A DNA stretch of 44,634 bases from a delta proteobacterium NaphS2 (GTDB taxonomy: Bacteria; Desulfobacterota; DSM-4660; Desulfatiglandales; Desulfatiglandaceae). The notes under the pieces are model-generated. The model was given only the letters and a program-made list of their open reading frames with translations. It was not told where the DNA came from and ran no database searches. The stretch spans positions 1-44,634 of the forward strand of contig ADZZ01000596.1 of assembly GCA_000179315.1 (NCBI GenBank), written 5' to 3'. Below are positions 17,085 through 25,820 of the stretch, piece after piece. The position numbers and the translations under genes are program-made. How positions within the stretch are numbered: position 1 is the first letter of the stretch; each line of letters begins with the position of its first letter.

Positions 17085-19846
17085 TGAAACGTAACCAATT
17101 AAAAGGACTCACACCTTTCCCCCTCCTCTTTTTTTCACTGTCGCTATACTTTCTTTCCGCCTGTGGCGCACCCCAGAAACTCAAGGAAATAGCTTATGTT
17201 CCGGAAAAGGATATCCCAAAGACCGTCGCCGTCATGCCGGCCAGGTTGCTTCCGGGAACAAAGGATGAAACCGGCTTTCAAATTAAGCCGGGAAGCGAAG
17301 ACGAAGCCTTCGTGGACAAACTGGTCAGAGGTGTCATCAACAACCAACTGACCGGCAAAGGGTATAATACCATTCCTTTGGCCCGAGTCGACCAGAAACT
17401 GGACGCTTCCCCCGAAGGCAAAAACTGGCAAAAGACACCGCCTGAAACCCTGTGCCGACTTCTGGGGACCAACGGTCTCATTTTTCCTGAAATTATCAAC
17501 GCAACCATGCTAAAAACCGTGGCCTATGACGAATATTCAGTTGAGGTTCGCATAACACTTTTCAACAACAGCGGTGAAAAACTGGGGTCCTGGACGGAAT
17601 CCGCGTCCAAAAAAAAGATTGCCATACCTACCAGCGCTATCAGCGCACTGGCGACCATCGCCGTGGCCGCCATGGATGAACCGGCAAAAAAACACATGCG
17701 GCTCGTCATCTATGACTGGGGATGGAAAATTTCTCAATTCATTCCCGACAGTCCCCATGGGAATGAACTTCCGGAGATTCTTTCTGTCGATACCAACGTG
17801 GACAAAGGGGTTTTCGGTGAAGGATCTCAAATCGAAGTTGAGCTGAATGCCGAAAAGGGCCTCCGTTGTTTCTTCGACCTGGGACAGTTCAAGCAAAGCA
17901 TTCCCATGCATTATACTTCCGGCGGCATTTATAAGGGTGTGTACCGGGTGCGTGAAGGTGAACAGGCAAAGGCCCTTCCCCTCACCCTTCACCTTGTAAA
18001 ACCCAACGGCATTGAAAGGACATGGGCAGAGACGGGAATGATAACCATCGATGCCGTTGCACCTCCCCCACCGAAAAACCTGAATATTTCCTCAGGAAAA
18101 CAGGGCATTTCACTTTCATGGTCTGCACCGGGGAGTGAAGATCTGAGTGAATTTCTGGTGGAGCGAAGCGAAAAAGCGGTCGGAGATTTTCAACCCCTTG
18201 AAACGACCAGAGATTTTAAGTACCTGGACACAGGGGTCACCCAAGGAAAACGCTACTACTACCGCGTCAGATCAGTGGATCGCTTGGGGAATCGTTCCTC
18301 CGCCACCAAGGTCCGGGACCTTACCATGCCCTATTTTGAAACGGTAAGACTTCCGGCACAATTCAAGGGTCCGCTGGTTCCCGGAACCTACTCGGTTGAA
18401 GGGACCTGCATTGTCCCTGAAGGGGAAACAGCCACTGTCAGGCCTGGAACAAAGTTCAACTTTTCGTCCGACGCAAAAATGATCGCCAAAGGGGCGCTCA
18501 CCATACAGGGGGATACCAAAAACCGTGTGTTTCTGGAAGGTGAGGGATGGAAAGGGATTGATATCCCGGAGGGCGGTCGTTTGGCAATTACAAATGCTGC
18601 GGTATCAGGATGTTCACCCTGCCTCAACGCTGAAGGGGGGCTGCTGGAAGCAACGGGTGTTTCTTTGAGAGGTTCGGAAGGAACCGGCATTCTGACTGGG
18701 AAAAACAGCCCTTTTGAATTAAGTGGGCTAACCGTTTCCGGATTCAATGAAGGAATTTTGATCAAAGGGGGCCAGGGGCGTATTGACAAAAGCAATATCA
18801 CGGAAAACACTGTGGGTCTTATGTTCCAGGGTGGAAATGCGGAAATCACCAACAACAATATTTTTGAAAACCGGGATCTGGACATCAATGCGGGCCGGAA
18901 GCTGGTCCTGGATGATAACTACCTGGGAGCCACTGACATCAACAAATTGAAATTAGAAGGGGATATCCTGGTGGCCAGTCTTTTGAACGCCCCCTATCCC
19001 AAAGGGACCAGAGTGGTTTTACTGGACAAAGAAGAAGTCACCCCAAAAATGATGGCGGAGCACTTTAGAAGTCTTAAAAGCGCAGGCATCGAAGCTTTTA
19101 AAAACAGAAGATTCGGCGACGCCCATCAGGCCCTTCAAAAAGCCCTCTCGCTGAAAGAAGACCGGGAAGTCTACCTCTATCTGGCCTACACCCAGATGAT
19201 CCTGGGAGATGCGTCGGCCTCGGAAGAGACCCTTGAAAAAGGCATTGCCGCCTTTCCCTATGAGGTACGCCTCTATCAAGTATACGCGAGACAGCTCGCG
19301 GCCCGGGGGGAAAATGAAAAGGCTTTGAAACTGGTGGATAGAGCCCTTCAAATGAGTCCGGATGACCCCACCTTGAAAGTGATCAGACAAAATCTCACTG
19401 CACCACCGGCTTCTGAAAGACAATTTTCCAACAAGAAACCGGCGCCTCAAAAGGCACGCCCTCTTGAAAAAGCGGTTGAAGGTGCGGCATCCGCCAAATG
19501 GCAGGGTATTGCGTCATTTAAGGCTTCGAAATACACGGAAGCTGAAAAACTCCTTTCCCGTTCCCTTAGTAAGCCTGATCGGGAAACCTATCTCTATCTG
19601 ATTTATGCTCAGATGCGACTGAACAAGAAACAAGCCCTTGCAACCACGCTTCAAAAAAGCATTGAAGATTTTCCTGACGAAGTTCGGTTTTACCGCCTTT
19701 ATGCCAAACACCTGGCGGACAAGGGCGAAATCAAAGAAGCGCTCGTTCAGGTCCAGGCCGGATTAAAAAGCCACCCGGATGACTTTCAGCTGCAAATGCT
19801 CGAAAACTTTCTCAAAGAATCCTTGGAAGAGAAGCAAGAAAAATGA
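17084..19846 (+). CDS. Large multidomain lipoprotein: GNA1162-like, FN3, beta-helix, TPR
   Basis: This 920-residue protein has a lipobox (FLSAC, Cys27). Domains in order: about 30-220, an alpha/beta domain resembling the GNA1162/DUF799 lipoproteins; about 225-315, a beta-sandwich-like segment; about 325-416, a fibronectin type III domain (LSWSAPGSEDLSEFLVERSE, YYYRVRSVDRLGNRSSA); about 425-630, a right-handed beta-helix of the pectate-lyase-like kind (GRIDKSNITENTVGLMFQGG, AEITNNNIFENRDLDI); about 660-915, two TPR blocks that are near-duplicates of each other. The beta-helix suggests carbohydrate binding, but no catalytic residues are visible. I use ATG 17084 rather than the in-frame GTG 17081 because it forms a TGATG coupling with the previous stop. 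The next gene overlaps by 4 bases. Confidence 0.75.
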   Translation: MKRNQLKGLTPFPLLFFSLSLYFLSACGAPQKLKEIAYVPEKDIPKTVAVMPARLLPGTKDETGFQIKPGSEDEAFVDKLVRGVINNQLTGKGYNTIPLARVDQKLDASPEGKNWQKTPPETLCRLLGTNGLIFPEIINATMLKTVAYDEYSVEVRITLFNNSGEKLGSWTESASKKKIAIPTSAISALATIAVAAMDEPAKKHMRLVIYDWGWKISQFIPDSPHGNELPEILSVDTNVDKGVFGEGSQIEVELNAEKGLRCFFDLGQFKQSIPMHYTSGGIYKGVYRVREGEQAKALPLTLHLVKPNGIERTWAETGMITIDAVAPPPPKNLNISSGKQGISLSWSAPGSEDLSEFLVERSEKAVGDFQPLETTRDFKYLDTGVTQGKRYYYRVRSVDRLGNRSSATKVRDLTMPYFETVRLPAQFKGPLVPGTYSVEGTCIVPEGETATVRPGTKFNFSSDAKMIAKGALTIQGDTKNRVFLEGEGWKGIDIPEGGRLAITNAAVSGCSPCLNAEGGLLEATGVSLRGSEGTGILTGKNSPFELSGLTVSGFNEGILIKGGQGRIDKSNITENTVGLMFQGGNAEITNNNIFENRDLDINAGRKLVLDDNYLGATDINKLKLEGDILVASLLNAPYPKGTRVVLLDKEEVTPKMMAEHFRSLKSAGIEAFKNRRFGDAHQALQKALSLKEDREVYLYLAYTQMILGDASASEETLEKGIAAFPYEVRLYQVYARQLAARGENEKALKLVDRALQMSPDDPTLKVIRQNLTAPPASERQFSNKKPAPQKARPLEKAVEGAASAKWQGIASFKASKYTEAEKLLSRSLSKPDRETYLYLIYAQMRLNKKQALATTLQKSIEDFPDEVRFYRLYAKHLADKGEIKEALVQVQAGLKSHPDDFQLQMLENFLKESLEEKQEK

Positions 19847-21519
19847 CCGTTCCGGGAAAAACAGTATTTTCATTAATGATCCTTTGTTTATTTGTGACCG
19901 TAGGTGTCGCGCTGGGAAAAGAACCGGATCCCGCCCAGGAACATGAAGCGCGATACGACATTAATGAAGCCTCCTACCTCATTGAAGTGGGCAAGTATAT
20001 GGAAGCCCTGGAAAATTATCAGAGTGCCTTTGAATTATCCACACTCCCAAAAACCCGTATTGACGCTCTTTTGGCCAAGGCTACCCTTCTGTCCGCTTTT
20101 CTGGATGCACCTGAAAAAGCTCTAGACGTCTACCGGCAGGTCTCACGCGAGTACCCTCAGGCCGCCGAAATCGGCCGCTACCGGGAAGGTCTTCTTCTGT
20201 TCCAGTTGGATCGACTGGATGAAGCACAACCCGTGCTTGTAACCTATCTTACGAACTATCCCGAAGGGAAATTTCGTTTTCAGGCGGAAGCCTTGCTGGC
20301 ACAAATAGAAAAGGCTGCTCCCAAGCCCTCTCCACCGCCTGAAACAAAACCCGAACCAGAAGCAAAGCCAATACCAAAGCCCGAACCGAAACTGACACCT
20401 CCGAAAGAACTCCCCCCGCCGCCACCGCAACCTCCTCCCCCAACCCCGGTGGTGGCGCCGCCAGACACAAAACCTGTCCCCTCGCTCATTCCACCCCCCC
20501 AACTGCGGGTCCGACTCTGTAAAACCACCGGCCGGGCCACCGTCACGGGAACGGATGTCTGCGCAGACGGCTTCGGCTGTCAAAACCGTTTCGAATTCAG
20601 CGGCGCCGGGAGCGTACTGAGCGTCAACGGTCGACCTGAAAATGACAATGAAATACTGCTGAAAAGCAAAAATCCGCTGGTGGTCTCCTGCGGCAAAAAG
20701 AACAAAAAAGTGCGGGGCCACATACTGGCCGCGCTCAAAGGCGGGAAACTCTATATCATCAACCTGGTGGATATGGAACACTACCTGAGATCGGTGGTTC
20801 CTTCCGAGTCATATGCCTCTTGGCCCCTGGAAACCCTGAAAGCCCAGGCCGTGGCAGCCAGGACCTATGCCTATTATCAAATGCTGCATCGAAAAACCTG
20901 GTCCTATGACCTGGTAGACGATGAAGGGGACCAAGCCTACAAAGGCATGAAAAGAGAGAGAAAGAAGACGGATCGGGCCGTTAAAGAAACGCGAGGTCGG
21001 ATCCTCAGTTACCAGGACAAACCGATTCTCGCCATGTACAGCGCCAACAGCGGGGGGTATACCGCGGATGCCGGAAGCATTTTCGGCCTCAGTAAGCCTT
21101 ATCTGGTGGCCCAAAAAGATCCGAAAAGCCTTGAGGGGAAGATGGCCCGATGGAAAAAGACCTTCACCGTTTCCAAAGTGGAAGACGCACTGAATCGCCG
21201 TGGCCTTAGAATAAAGGGGCTTGTGCGTATAGAACCGGCGGAAAGAGGCCCATCCGGCCGCATCATCAAGGTTCGAATTGTTGCCGGCAACACCACAAAA
21301 ACCGTGCGTACCCGGACCACTCTCCGAAGAGCGCTCAAACTACCGGAGATTCTGCTGGAAATCAAAAAGGAAAACGGCAACTTCATCTTTGACGGTAGGG
21401 GTTGGGGGCATGGTGTGGGATATTCCCAGTGGGGCTCCGCCATTCTCGGCAAGAAAAAGCGTTACGATGAAATACTGATCTTTTACTATCCGACGGCCTC
21501 CCTGATCAAAAAATGGTGA
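19843..21519 (+). CDS. SpoIID/LytB-domain protein with N-terminal TPRs
   Basis: The 558-residue secreted protein starts with a signal peptide (to about GVALG). Residues about 40-155 are TPR-like helices (EASYLIEVGKYMEALENYQS). Residues 157-212 are a Pro/Lys-rich spacer. Residues about 215-558 are a SpoIID/LytB domain: DMEHYLRSVVPSESYASWPL, LKAQAVAARTYAYYQM, SANSGGYTAD, GRGWGHGVGYSQWGS. SpoIID is a lytic transglycosylase that cuts denuded glycan strands, and LytB enhances amidase; Glu in the VPSES motif is the SpoIID catalytic position. The protein probably acts on septal or peripheral peptidoglycan. It overlaps the multidomain lipoprotein by ATGA (19843-19846). Confidence 0.88.
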   Translation: MTVPGKTVFSLMILCLFVTVGVALGKEPDPAQEHEARYDINEASYLIEVGKYMEALENYQSAFELSTLPKTRIDALLAKATLLSAFLDAPEKALDVYRQVSREYPQAAEIGRYREGLLLFQLDRLDEAQPVLVTYLTNYPEGKFRFQAEALLAQIEKAAPKPSPPPETKPEPEAKPIPKPEPKLTPPKELPPPPPQPPPPTPVVAPPDTKPVPSLIPPPQLRVRLCKTTGRATVTGTDVCADGFGCQNRFEFSGAGSVLSVNGRPENDNEILLKSKNPLVVSCGKKNKKVRGHILAALKGGKLYIINLVDMEHYLRSVVPSESYASWPLETLKAQAVAARTYAYYQMLHRKTWSYDLVDDEGDQAYKGMKRERKKTDRAVKETRGRILSYQDKPILAMYSANSGGYTADAGSIFGLSKPYLVAQKDPKSLEGKMARWKKTFTVSKVEDALNRRGLRIKGLVRIEPAERGPSGRIIKVRIVAGNTTKTVRTRTTLRRALKLPEILLEIKKENGNFIFDGRGWGHGVGYSQWGSAILGKKKRYDEILIFYYPTASLIKKW

Positions 21520-21537
21520 TATCAGAACCCTCCAGCC

Positions 21538-21840
21538 ATGTCGGATAAGCCAAAAAAAGCAAATACCTTTGCTGTCCTAGGGTTCCTCGCCCCCTTTGTG
21601 GCCGCGGGAATTACTTGTGGACTGCTCCTCATGGCCGGAGATGATTTCAAATCTTCAGGCGTCTTTCTGGTCTACCGGCTCGCCATCCCGCCGGTTCTTA
21701 TTGCCGGCGTGGTTCTGGGAATTAAATCGATTCCCCATATCTCTGAACAGGGCGACAAGGACTATGTCTATACCGGCTTGTTCCTGAACCTCTTTTTTTT
21801 AGCGGTTTTCAGCCTATCCTTGATTTATTTCAGTCGATGA
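21538..21840 (+). CDS. Small integral membrane protein (three helices)
   Basis: The 100-residue protein has three hydrophobic segments: residues about 10-32 (FAVLGFLAPFVAAGITCGLL), 43-63 (FLVYRLAIPPVLIAGVVLGI) and 78-98 (YTGLFLNLFFLAVFSLSLIY). The layout recalls DUF4190-type small membrane proteins, but the match is not firm and no function can be assigned. It starts 18 bases after the SpoIID gene without a clear ribosome-binding site, so it is probably translated by coupling. It is the last gene before the mraZ promoter. Confidence 0.55.
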   Translation: MSDKPKKANTFAVLGFLAPFVAAGITCGLLLMAGDDFKSSGVFLVYRLAIPPVLIAGVVLGIKSIPHISEQGDKDYVYTGLFLNLFFLAVFSLSLIYFSR

Positions 21841-21971
21841 TTCCTTTTTTAACCCATCAGAAAGCCGGGCACAACGCATATATAGTAGTACCTATTCCTA
21901 GAAACGCACATGTTGCGGTCCGGCAAGAATTAAAAAAAATCCGCAAATAGCTCATATCCCTGTTTTTTTTC

Positions 21972-22000
21972 TTGACAAGCCCGCATCTATCACGGATAGT
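21972..22000 (+). promoter_or_regulatory. dcw promoter upstream of mraZ
   Basis: A perfect TTGACA (21972-21977) is followed after 17 bases by GATAGT (21995-22000), four of six matches to TATAAT. Transcription should start near 22007, leaving a leader of about 40 bases. The -10 lies at the edge of the MraZ-type repeat array, consistent with repression by the first gene product. Confidence 0.65.
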
Positions 22001-22045
22001 GTCAGAAAGTGGTAAAAATTGTCATAAAGTGTCATAAATGGCTTT
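21996..22045 (+). repeat. Five tandem 10-bp MraZ-box repeats
   Basis: Five consecutive 10-base units run without gaps: ATAGTGTCAG, AAAGTGGTAA, AAATTGTCAT, AAAGTGTCAT, AAATGGCTTT; consensus AAAGTGTCAT. The second unit contains the AAAGTGGT form reported for MraZ boxes in Mollicutes. The 10-bp period places every unit on the same face of the helix. The array overlaps the -10 and the presumed transcription start and ends four bases before the mraZ ATG, an ideal site for autorepression by ring-shaped MraZ. Confidence 0.75.
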
Positions 22046-22048
22046 CTC

Positions 22049-22486
22049 ATGTTTCGTGGACGTTCAAAACACAATCTTGACGCCAAAGGCAGACTGGCAA
22101 TCCCCACCCGGTTTCGGGAGTTTCTGAATCAGGAGGGGGATGACTGCTTGGTGGTGACCCATAAAGACGGCTGCCTCTGGGCCTTCACCCGGGACGCTTG
22201 GCGACGTCTTGAAGAGAAAGCGGCCAACCTCCCTCTGTTTGACAACGCGGGAATCGCCTTTCTCAGATATTTTATTTCAGGCGCTGAAGAATGTCCACTA
22301 AAGAATGGCAGAATCACGATCCCCCTCTATTTAAGACAAGTCACAGGGTTGGAAAAAGAGGTGATGGTCGTGGGTCAATTAAAACGGTTTGAAATCTGGG
22401 ATAAAAAGAAATGGGAGGAGGAATTCGAAAGAGTGACAGAGGTTTTTCCCGAGGCAAGCCAGGCCCTTCAAGAACTGCGGATCTGA
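22049..22486 (+). CDS. mraZ: Transcriptional regulator MraZ
   Basis: MraZ (145 residues) has two SpoVT/AbrB-like DNA-binding halves: MFRGRSKHNLDAKGRLAIPT at the start and LKNGRITIPLYLRQVTGLEK at about 90-110. The family forms ring oligomers that bind tandem repeats at the dcw promoter and repress it. Five such repeats lie immediately upstream of this gene. No Shine-Dalgarno is visible before the ATG, because the MraZ repeats occupy that space; initiation may be inefficient or rely on A-rich leader. The start is fixed by the conserved MFRGRS. It is the first gene of the dcw cluster. Confidence 0.95.
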   Translation: MFRGRSKHNLDAKGRLAIPTRFREFLNQEGDDCLVVTHKDGCLWAFTRDAWRRLEEKAANLPLFDNAGIAFLRYFISGAEECPLKNGRITIPLYLRQVTGLEKEVMVVGQLKRFEIWDKKKWEEEFERVTEVFPEASQALQELRI

Positions 22487-23436
22487 AAATTCAAACTTCG
22501 AATTACCCTCACGTCCCGGTCCTGCTTCAGGAGGCCGTGCGATATCTCAACCTCAAACCGGAAGGCATTTATGTTGATGGAACTGTCGGATCAGGCGGCC
22601 ACAGCATGGAAATTCTGTCCCATCTTCCTGAAAACAGCAGCCTGGTCTGTCTCGACCAAGACCCTGATGCCATCCGTTTATCACGGAAAAGGCTGCGTTC
22701 GGACAACCGTGTGCAGTTCATCCATGCAAATTTCGCTGATCTGGGCAGGGTGATGCAGGATCTAGCCATCAACAGGATTGACGGCATTCTACTTGATTTG
22801 GGAATGTCCTCTTACCAGATTGAAAAATCCGGAAGAGGATTCAGTTTCAGTAGAGAGGAACCCCTCGACATGAGAATGAACCCGGACCACAAACCAACCG
22901 GAATGGATCTGATCAACAGCCTCTCCCTCGAATCCCTTCAGGCCCTTCTCCGCGAATATGGCGAAGAACAGAAATTTAAGACGCTTGCCAGAGCGATTGT
23001 AAGAGCGCGGGAGCGGGAAACCATCAAGACCGCATCTCAGTTGGCTCACATCATTGAAGAAGCAACACCCAAATCTCACCGTCCCTGGAAGCGACATCCC
23101 GCTACCAAAACGTTTCAGGCGGTCAGAATCGCCATCAACAAAGAGATGGAAAGTCTGGAGACATTTCTCCAGGAAATTCCATCGCTCATGGCAGTGGGGG
23201 GAAGGTTGGTGGTCATAAGTTATCATTCTCTCGAAGATCGGCAGATCAAAAGAGCCATGGTTCAATGGGAAAAAACCTGCACATGCCCGCCCGATTTTCC
23301 GGTTTGTGCCTGCCAAAAGACACGCATTTTCAAACGCGTTTTCAAAAGAGGCCTGAAGCCGGATGAAAGGGAGATCCATTTTAACCCCAGAGCACGTAGC
23401 GCCATCATGAGGGTGGCAGAAAGGATATCATCATGA
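22411..23436 (+). CDS. rsmH: 16S rRNA (cytosine(1402)-N4)-methyltransferase RsmH
   Basis: RsmH (MraW) methylates C1402 of 16S rRNA at N4 using SAM. The conserved start HVPVLLQEAVRYL, the SAM site DGTVGSGGHS, the LLDLGMSSYQIE block and the C-terminal ISYHSLEDRQIK and FNPRARSAIMRV are all present. The only ATG in this frame is at 22411, which gives a 24-residue non-conserved extension encoded inside mraZ and a 76-base overlap. The expected N-terminus lies near 22483, where a CTG overlaps the mraZ stop; no ATG, GTG or TTG is available between. The start is therefore uncertain. The 3' end overlaps ftsL by ATGA. Confidence 0.92.
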   Translation: MGGGIRKSDRGFSRGKPGPSRTADLKIQTSNYPHVPVLLQEAVRYLNLKPEGIYVDGTVGSGGHSMEILSHLPENSSLVCLDQDPDAIRLSRKRLRSDNRVQFIHANFADLGRVMQDLAINRIDGILLDLGMSSYQIEKSGRGFSFSREEPLDMRMNPDHKPTGMDLINSLSLESLQALLREYGEEQKFKTLARAIVRARERETIKTASQLAHIIEEATPKSHRPWKRHPATKTFQAVRIAINKEMESLETFLQEIPSLMAVGGRLVVISYHSLEDRQIKRAMVQWEKTCTCPPDFPVCACQKTRIFKRVFKRGLKPDEREIHFNPRARSAIMRVAERISS

Positions 23437-23801
23437 CCAGACCGGACAGTTTTTCGAAGATGATGAATTCCCGCAACGCCCATAGTGGCGTTTGGATGGC
23501 AAATTCAAAATCAAAAACATCTCGATTCAACATCACCCGAAGGCAGGTGATATTCACCCTGTTGATGTTGATCTGTTTTATGGGAACAGGCATTGGATAT
23601 GTGTGGAGCAATTTTGAGAGGACCCAGATCGGATATAGCCTCAGCCAGTTGCAAAGAAAAGAAATGAGACTCAAAGAAACCAATCAAAAGCTGAAACTGG
23701 AACTGGCCACTTTGAAATCGCCGCAAAACCTGCAACGTCTTGCAATTCAGAAATTTGGGCTGAGCCCTCCAAAACCTGAACAAATTGTTCTGCTGCCATG
23801 A
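23433..23801 (+). CDS. ftsL: Cell division protein FtsL
   Basis: This is a 122-residue bitopic protein with a basic cytoplasmic N-terminus, one membrane helix at about 40-59 (VIFTLLMLICFMGTGIGYVW) and a periplasmic leucine-zipper-like coiled coil (YSLSQLQRKEMRLKETNQKL). Its length, topology and position between rsmH and ftsI identify it as FtsL, the divisome scaffold that pairs with FtsB and activates FtsW-FtsI. Primary sequence is poorly conserved in this family, so the call depends on context. AAAGGA lies before the ATG. It overlaps both neighbours by four bases (ATGA). Confidence 0.8.
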   Translation: MTRPDSFSKMMNSRNAHSGVWMANSKSKTSRFNITRRQVIFTLLMLICFMGTGIGYVWSNFERTQIGYSLSQLQRKEMRLKETNQKLKLELATLKSPQNLQRLAIQKFGLSPPKPEQIVLLP

Positions 23802-25783
23802 AGCTGAAGGAAAAAAAATGGATCCGTTTTCGCATTCATTTGGTCAGTGTTTTTTTCATGGGCGGGCTGTTGACCATTTTCGTAAGGATTTATCAGCTCC
23901 AGGTATTGCAGCAGGACTATCTGCGCGGCATCGCCGAAAACGGCATCATCGGAACCACAACCTTGCCGCCCAAACGAGGCGTTATTTATGACAGAGAAGG
24001 GCATGAACTGGCAATCACCGTTCAGACCGGGTCAGTATTTGCCCATCCAAAACAGATAAAAGACAAAATTGAAACAGCCCGGGCGCTTGCCAAAATTCTG
24101 GACGAAAACCAGCGCACCATACTGAAAAAAATTGAACTGAACCGATCTTTTGTCTGGATCAAAAGGAGGATACCACAAACCCAGGCGGAACAAGTCAATG
24201 CCCTCAAGCTCAAAGGATTGGGGGTCACCACCGAAGCGAGACGGTATTATCCCGGTCGTGAAACCGCCGCTCACGTCATCGGATTTGCGGGGACTGACAA
24301 CCAGGGCCTGGAAGGTCTTGAAAAAGAGTTCGACAAGCTGCTGAGGGGTCCCGAAGAAAAACTGGCCTTTATGCGGGATGCGCTGGGAAGACCGTTTGCC
24401 GTCACAAGGCCCACCACTTCAGATACGAGCATCCACAACCTCTATCTGACTATCGATAAGGATATTCAGTATAAAGCGCAACAGTCTCTTCGGCACGCTG
24501 TCAAAGAAGCAAAGGCAAAGGGTGGGCATTGTGTAGTGGCAGATCCCTGGACCGGTGAAATTCTGGCCATGGCAGTCGTACCGGAATTCAACCCAAATGT
24601 TTTTTTCCACTACAAACCTTATCAATGGCGCAACCGAGCCATAACCGATTGTTTTGAACCGGGGTCCACCATGAAAGCCTTTTTGTTATCAGCGGCACTT
24701 GAAGAATCCGTGGTATCGCCCCTCACCCAGATTTACTGTGAGCAGGGCAAATTCAAAGTAGGTGGCAGAGTGGTGCATGACACCCACAAATACGGCAAGC
24801 TTTCCGTCGCTGATATCGTTGTCCATTCCAGCAATATCGGCGCCATTAAGTTGGGCCAGAAGCTCGGTTATCGGAAATTCACCGAATATCTGAAAAATTT
24901 CGGCTTTGGACGAAAAACGGATATTGATCTTATGGGTGAACGGAACGGGTTCATCAGAGGCGCGAAGAATGCAAGGGAAATCGACCGGGCGACTGTTTTT
25001 TTTGGGCAGGGTATGACCAGCACTTCCTTGCAGCTGACCATGGCCATGGCGGCCATCGCAAATGGAGGAAAACTGATGCGTCCCTATGTTGTCTCAAAAA
25101 TCGTTGATGCGTCTGGAAACATCACCGAAGAAAACAATCCCAAAGTGGTGAAAAGGGCCATTTCAGCCAGAACCGCCCGGAAGGTGACCACCATACTTGA
25201 AGGCGTGGCCACCGAAGACGGCACTGCCCAAAAGGCCGCCATCGAAGGGTACCGGGTGGCCGGAAAAACGGGCACCTCCCAAAAAGTGGACCCCGAAACA
25301 AAGCGCTATTCAAAAAGGAAATATGTGGCGAGCTTTGTCGGCTTCGTTCCTTCGGAAAAACCCCGTCTGGTCATTCTGGTGATGATAGACGAACCTAGAG
25401 GTCATATCTACGGCGGTCTGGTGGCAGGCCCCGTTTTCAGGGAAGTGGGATCATGGGCGCTGAACCACCTCAGAATCAGTCCTCACCCATCTCTGCTGGG
25501 TAACATTCAAGCCAAATCGGCTGAGGCGAAGGAACAACCGGAAAACCCTTCGGAAATTGTCAATGCATCGGTAAGCGAAGCAAAACCGCCGCTACCCCTA
25601 CAGTCGGGACAATTACCTGATTTTAAAGGGCTAGGCATGCGGGAAGTCCTCAAACGCACCCATGCCCTGGGGCTTAAAGTGAGCCTCGAAGGCTCAGGAC
25701 TGGCCATTAAACAGAGCCCGGATCCCGGTTCTTCATTAAAAACCATCAAAAGTGTGAAAGTGAATTTTAAGCCACCCATGTGA
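23798..25783 (+). CDS. ftsI: Septal transpeptidase FtsI (PBP3) with PASTA domain
   Basis: FtsI crosslinks septal peptidoglycan together with FtsW. It is a 661-residue class B penicillin-binding protein with a membrane anchor at about 13-32, a pedestal domain and a transpeptidase domain. Its three active-site motifs are STMK (Ser290, Lys293), SSN (344-346) and KTGT (490-493). After a linker with Pro/Glu (about 565-605), residues about 607-661 form a PASTA-like domain (LPDFKGLGMREVLKRTHALG ... LAIKQSPDPGSS), which E. coli FtsI lacks but Gram-positive and many deltaproteobacterial homologues have. No strong ribosome-binding site is seen; translation is likely coupled to ftsL. Confidence 0.95.
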   Translation: MKLKEKKWIRFRIHLVSVFFMGGLLTIFVRIYQLQVLQQDYLRGIAENGIIGTTTLPPKRGVIYDREGHELAITVQTGSVFAHPKQIKDKIETARALAKILDENQRTILKKIELNRSFVWIKRRIPQTQAEQVNALKLKGLGVTTEARRYYPGRETAAHVIGFAGTDNQGLEGLEKEFDKLLRGPEEKLAFMRDALGRPFAVTRPTTSDTSIHNLYLTIDKDIQYKAQQSLRHAVKEAKAKGGHCVVADPWTGEILAMAVVPEFNPNVFFHYKPYQWRNRAITDCFEPGSTMKAFLLSAALEESVVSPLTQIYCEQGKFKVGGRVVHDTHKYGKLSVADIVVHSSNIGAIKLGQKLGYRKFTEYLKNFGFGRKTDIDLMGERNGFIRGAKNAREIDRATVFFGQGMTSTSLQLTMAMAAIANGGKLMRPYVVSKIVDASGNITEENNPKVVKRAISARTARKVTTILEGVATEDGTAQKAAIEGYRVAGKTGTSQKVDPETKRYSKRKYVASFVGFVPSEKPRLVILVMIDEPRGHIYGGLVAGPVFREVGSWALNHLRISPHPSLLGNIQAKSAEAKEQPENPSEIVNASVSEAKPPLPLQSGQLPDFKGLGMREVLKRTHALGLKVSLEGSGLAIKQSPDPGSSLKTIKSVKVNFKPPM

Positions 25784-25820
25784 AAAGACGAAAGCTTGAA
25801 AGCAATTTTAGTAACCGCAC

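Noticed and set aside
20320-20500. Repetitive Pro/Lys/Glu-coding DNA as a possible repeat array
   Set aside because: It is the proline-rich linker of the TPR-SpoIID protein, with no regular DNA unit.
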